A stretch of 64,000 nt of DNA from Atherinomorus stipes (taxonomy: Eukaryota; Chordata; Actinopteri; Atheriniformes; Atherinidae), in assembly GCA_023101725.1 (NCBI GenBank), contig JALJCO010003962.1:1161001-1225000 (forward strand), read 5' to 3'. The notes under the pieces were generated by a model. It worked only from the letters and a program-made list of their open reading frames with translations. It did not search any database and was not told where the DNA came from. Of the stretch, positions 61,677-64,000 are shown in pieces (the stretch's first letter is position 1; each line of letters opens with the position of its first letter). The position numbers and the translations under genes were made by a program.

Positions 61677-62216
61677 CTAAGCTGTGTATTTCATATAACT
61701 ACATGTAGCAAGGCATGTCCATGACAGAGAGAAATACACATTTGCAAAATTCTGCAAAATGTTTGTCTTTATTTGGCCCAGATAAGCATTTTTCTTTCTC
61801 AGTGATGTTACACATCAAAGCCTCGGCAGGCCCAGGTAAAAAAAAAAAAAAAAAAACCCTCAGCAATCCTCAACAGATTTATGTGGCCACCACAAAAAAT
61901 TGATAAAACCGTGACCTGATGCTGATACATGCCCCTTTCCACCTCAAATCTGAATTAGTCACTGAAGCTTATCATTTACAAACAATAATCAAGGAGAAGA
62001 AATTAATTTGGTCCTAGAGAAGGCACACCTGCACAGGCAAAAGTCAATTAGATACTTCACAGGGGCAGGTAGTGCAAGTATCATTTTAGCAATATGGGGT
62101 TTAATTGCTTCTTAGCTGGCAAAGACCATAATGTGTGTTATAGCTCATCACAGCCTTAAAACTAAATTAACAGTGGGTATTTCTATAGGTCAGTTTCCGA
62201 AAACATCTAATTTAAC
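61677..62216. other. epha6: intron 2 interior, no gene seen
   Basis: Non-coding, with a poly-A run at 61838-61856. Confidence 0.5.
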
Positions 62217-62419
62217 CAGGGCTCTCAAACTGGCTCCAGAAAGGGCCGTGTAGCTGTATGTTTTCATTCCAACCAAGCAGGATCACATCAGACCGCACTC
62301 ATTTCATCAAGTGAATCAAGTCATGAAGACTTGATGAGATGAGTGGAGTGTGCTACTGCTTGCTGGGAATGAAAATCTGCAACCACACGGCCCTTTCTGG
62401 AACCAGTCCGAGACCCATG
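62217..62419. mobile_element. ~200-bp palindromic hAT-type MITE
   Basis: The left CAGGGCTCTCAAACTGGCTC and the reverse complement of the right end share an imperfect inverted repeat of about 40 bp, including the perfect core ccagaaagggccgtgt. No ORF. Confidence 0.75.
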
Positions 62420-63399
62420 CATATACTAGCACGACTTCAGTACATGAATAAGTCCTACACCTTGTGCTGAGACCTGGTCTCCGTCTGCTGAGCTGGGGAC
62501 TAATAGGCAGAGCAATTAGTAGGTGCATATCCGATTGCTTTGGAGAGCGTGAGCTGCAGCTCATCTTTCAAACTCAGTGTTTGTTTTCTATGCTCTGAAT
62601 CATGCCACATCCCAAGGGTGCATTTTCGAAGACTGAGCCATGCACAATGACAAATCACCATTTTTCCTTGTTTGTATGCATAATGGAACTCCAATTATTT
62701 AACTCTGATCATATGCAAACCGGAAACTGCTTTTTTCTCCCACCTCTCTCTTTAGTTACTTTCTCTTTCAAGCTCTTCTAAGGAGGGCAGAGAAATGGGA
62801 ATATACACTGAATGTGCTGAAGAGACTCCTCTTACATCAGATGTTTGAGGCTTGCTATGAGATGAGGTTCCTTTTCATGATTTTTATAGCACGTCCACTT
62901 TTACAGTATGCACCGTAAAAAGTTTTTTCTAAAAACCAGGATGAAAAGAAGGTGGAGGTCCTGCTGTTTAATACTTTAGCAGCAGATGTATTTAAATATG
63001 TTTTAATTTTACTTCGTTGCAATGTTTGCAGAGAGCATAGGGATGCAAACCAGTTTTAGCAGTTTAAAAGAGAGCCTATTACAATATTGAGTTTTCCTCT
63101 TGGAATAAATAAAGTATTTTTCATTTAATTTAATTTCATTTCATTTATAAAATTAAATATCTAAGTATCCAGTCCTTGGATAGGTATCAAAATTTGAAGA
63201 GACAGTGATTTTGAAAAACCTGAATCCCTGATATCAGTCATTGTCGAATACCTTCAAACCCACCATCCTCTAGCTTGGGAGCCAGATGAGTGCACCCCTT
63301 TTTGTGTTTATAGTAATCAGAACTTGAAGTTTTGTTGTTTACAGTGTTAATATCTCTTTATTTTTTCTTGAGTTCTGTTGAAGTTTTTCACATCTGAAA
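62420..63399. other. epha6: intron 2 interior, no gene seen
   Basis: AT-rich non-coding sequence with no recognised element. Confidence 0.5.
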
Positions 63400-64000
63400 C
63401 AGGCCTGGATTTAGACAGCCCCACTAGGAGGTGCAGGTAGCATATAAGGGGGGCAAGGGCGGCGCAGCTGGAAAGTTTTGGGGGTGTCAAATCCCCCAAA
63501 CCCCTAAAATGCATAGAAAACTATACTAACTAACTATGCTATCATCATGTCAGTACATCTATCCATATTTCTGTCTCTGTTTGATCCATTTGATTGGTCT
63601 TATCAGGTTTTATGTTGTTTGCTTTTCCTGACACTAGCCTCTGCATTTACCCGGGCTTGGGACCAGCACAAAAAGGACACTGGCTTGTGTCTGCTGAGGC
63701 TCTCTCTCTCTCTCTCTCTCTCTGTCTATCTATCCATCTATCCATCCATCCTTTTGTTTTTATCTCTATTTCTTTTTTGTGTATTTTTTGTCATTTTTAT
63801 TTCTTTAGTTCTTTACACAGCATGGCTCATATCAGTCATTATAACATCAGTCGCCTGCTTTTCTGTGTTAAAGTCCTAACAAATGCACTCTGACCATTTT
63901 CCTTGAAATAATTTTTCAATTTGGGATTTTTGCATGCCATCATGTTTGGGGGGGCAGTCATGGCATTTAGGGGGGCATTGCCCCTCCTTGCCCATGCCTG
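63400..64000. mobile_element. probable ~600-bp hAT-type element reaching the window edge
   Basis: The left end CAGGCCTGG and the reverse complement of the last bases of the window (CAGGCATGG) form a short inverted repeat. Both ends lead into G-rich 'ggggggca' sequence. The right edge coincides with the window end, so the true boundary may lie further on. ORFs inside are low-complexity. Confidence 0.55.
63700..63724. repeat. (CT)n microsatellite grading into (CTAT/CCAT)n
   Basis: Twelve CT units followed by tctatctatccatc-type tetranucleotides to about 63750. Confidence 0.95.

Larger units (their letters stand above)
51420..64000 (+). other. epha6: epha6 intron 2 (5' part)
   Basis: Starts with GTGAGT and extends beyond the window. 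The expected large exon 3 of about 660 nt is absent, since no open frame of that length exists. Filled with transposons described separately; 53240-54488 shows nothing recognisable. Confidence 0.85.

Noticed and set aside
63547..63893. Two overlapping ~100-codon ORFs rich in Ser, Leu and Ile
   Set aside because: Generated by the CT/CTAT microsatellite inside a transposon. Low complexity.

Overview
This is vertebrate nuclear DNA, almost certainly from a ray-finned (teleost) fish. It is AT-rich, with no operons or dense coding. Coding sequence is confined to short exons with consensus GT/AG splice sites, and the rest is packed with fish-type transposons: Tc1 elements, hAT elements and MITEs, TTAA-flanked elements and a tRNA-derived SINE. 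There is no prokaryotic or viral organisation, and no CRISPR array.

Only two host genes are visible, both on the + strand. Positions 1-3480 are the last intron of nsun3 (mitochondrial tRNA-Met cytosine-5 methyltransferase), and its terminal coding exon is 3481-3814 with a poly(A) signal at 3857. About 31 kb of gene-free DNA follows. Then comes a CpG-richer leader (about 34505-35277), epha6 exon 1 with the start codon and signal peptide (35278-35356), an intron of about 16 kb, epha6 exon 2 (51355-51419, exactly 65 nt) and the start of intron 2, which runs off the window. Joining exons 1 and 2 keeps the frame and gives the N-terminal start of an Eph receptor ligand-binding domain that matches EPHA6. 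The order nsun3 then epha6 on one strand agrees with the vertebrate arrangement I know (NSUN3 beside EPHA6 on human 3q11).

The most interesting material is the mobile DNA. At least six families (nine copies, called A to F here) share one architecture: ends beginning AGG (or AGC), TTAA target sites, roughly 0.5-1.3 kb bodies, and CpG-containing interiors. Several carry a short exon-like ORF ending at a consensus splice donor. One of these ORFs is a decayed THAP zinc-finger exon, which points to Kolobok-type transposons. The insertions are stacked. A 2.7 kb block at 58953-61672 is a family C element carrying an hAT element (exact 8-bp target duplication) and a family D element (exact TTAA duplication), and an empty-site copy lies at 12389-12867 in the same window. 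Family E sits inside a Tc1 element, and family B inside family F. A separate coding remnant at 21653-21880 shares a VN(I/L)G...W motif with family B.

The remaining intergenic and intronic DNA shows microsatellites, degraded repeats, two striking perfect hairpins and one stretch that might be a conserved non-coding element. No further host exons could be supported.
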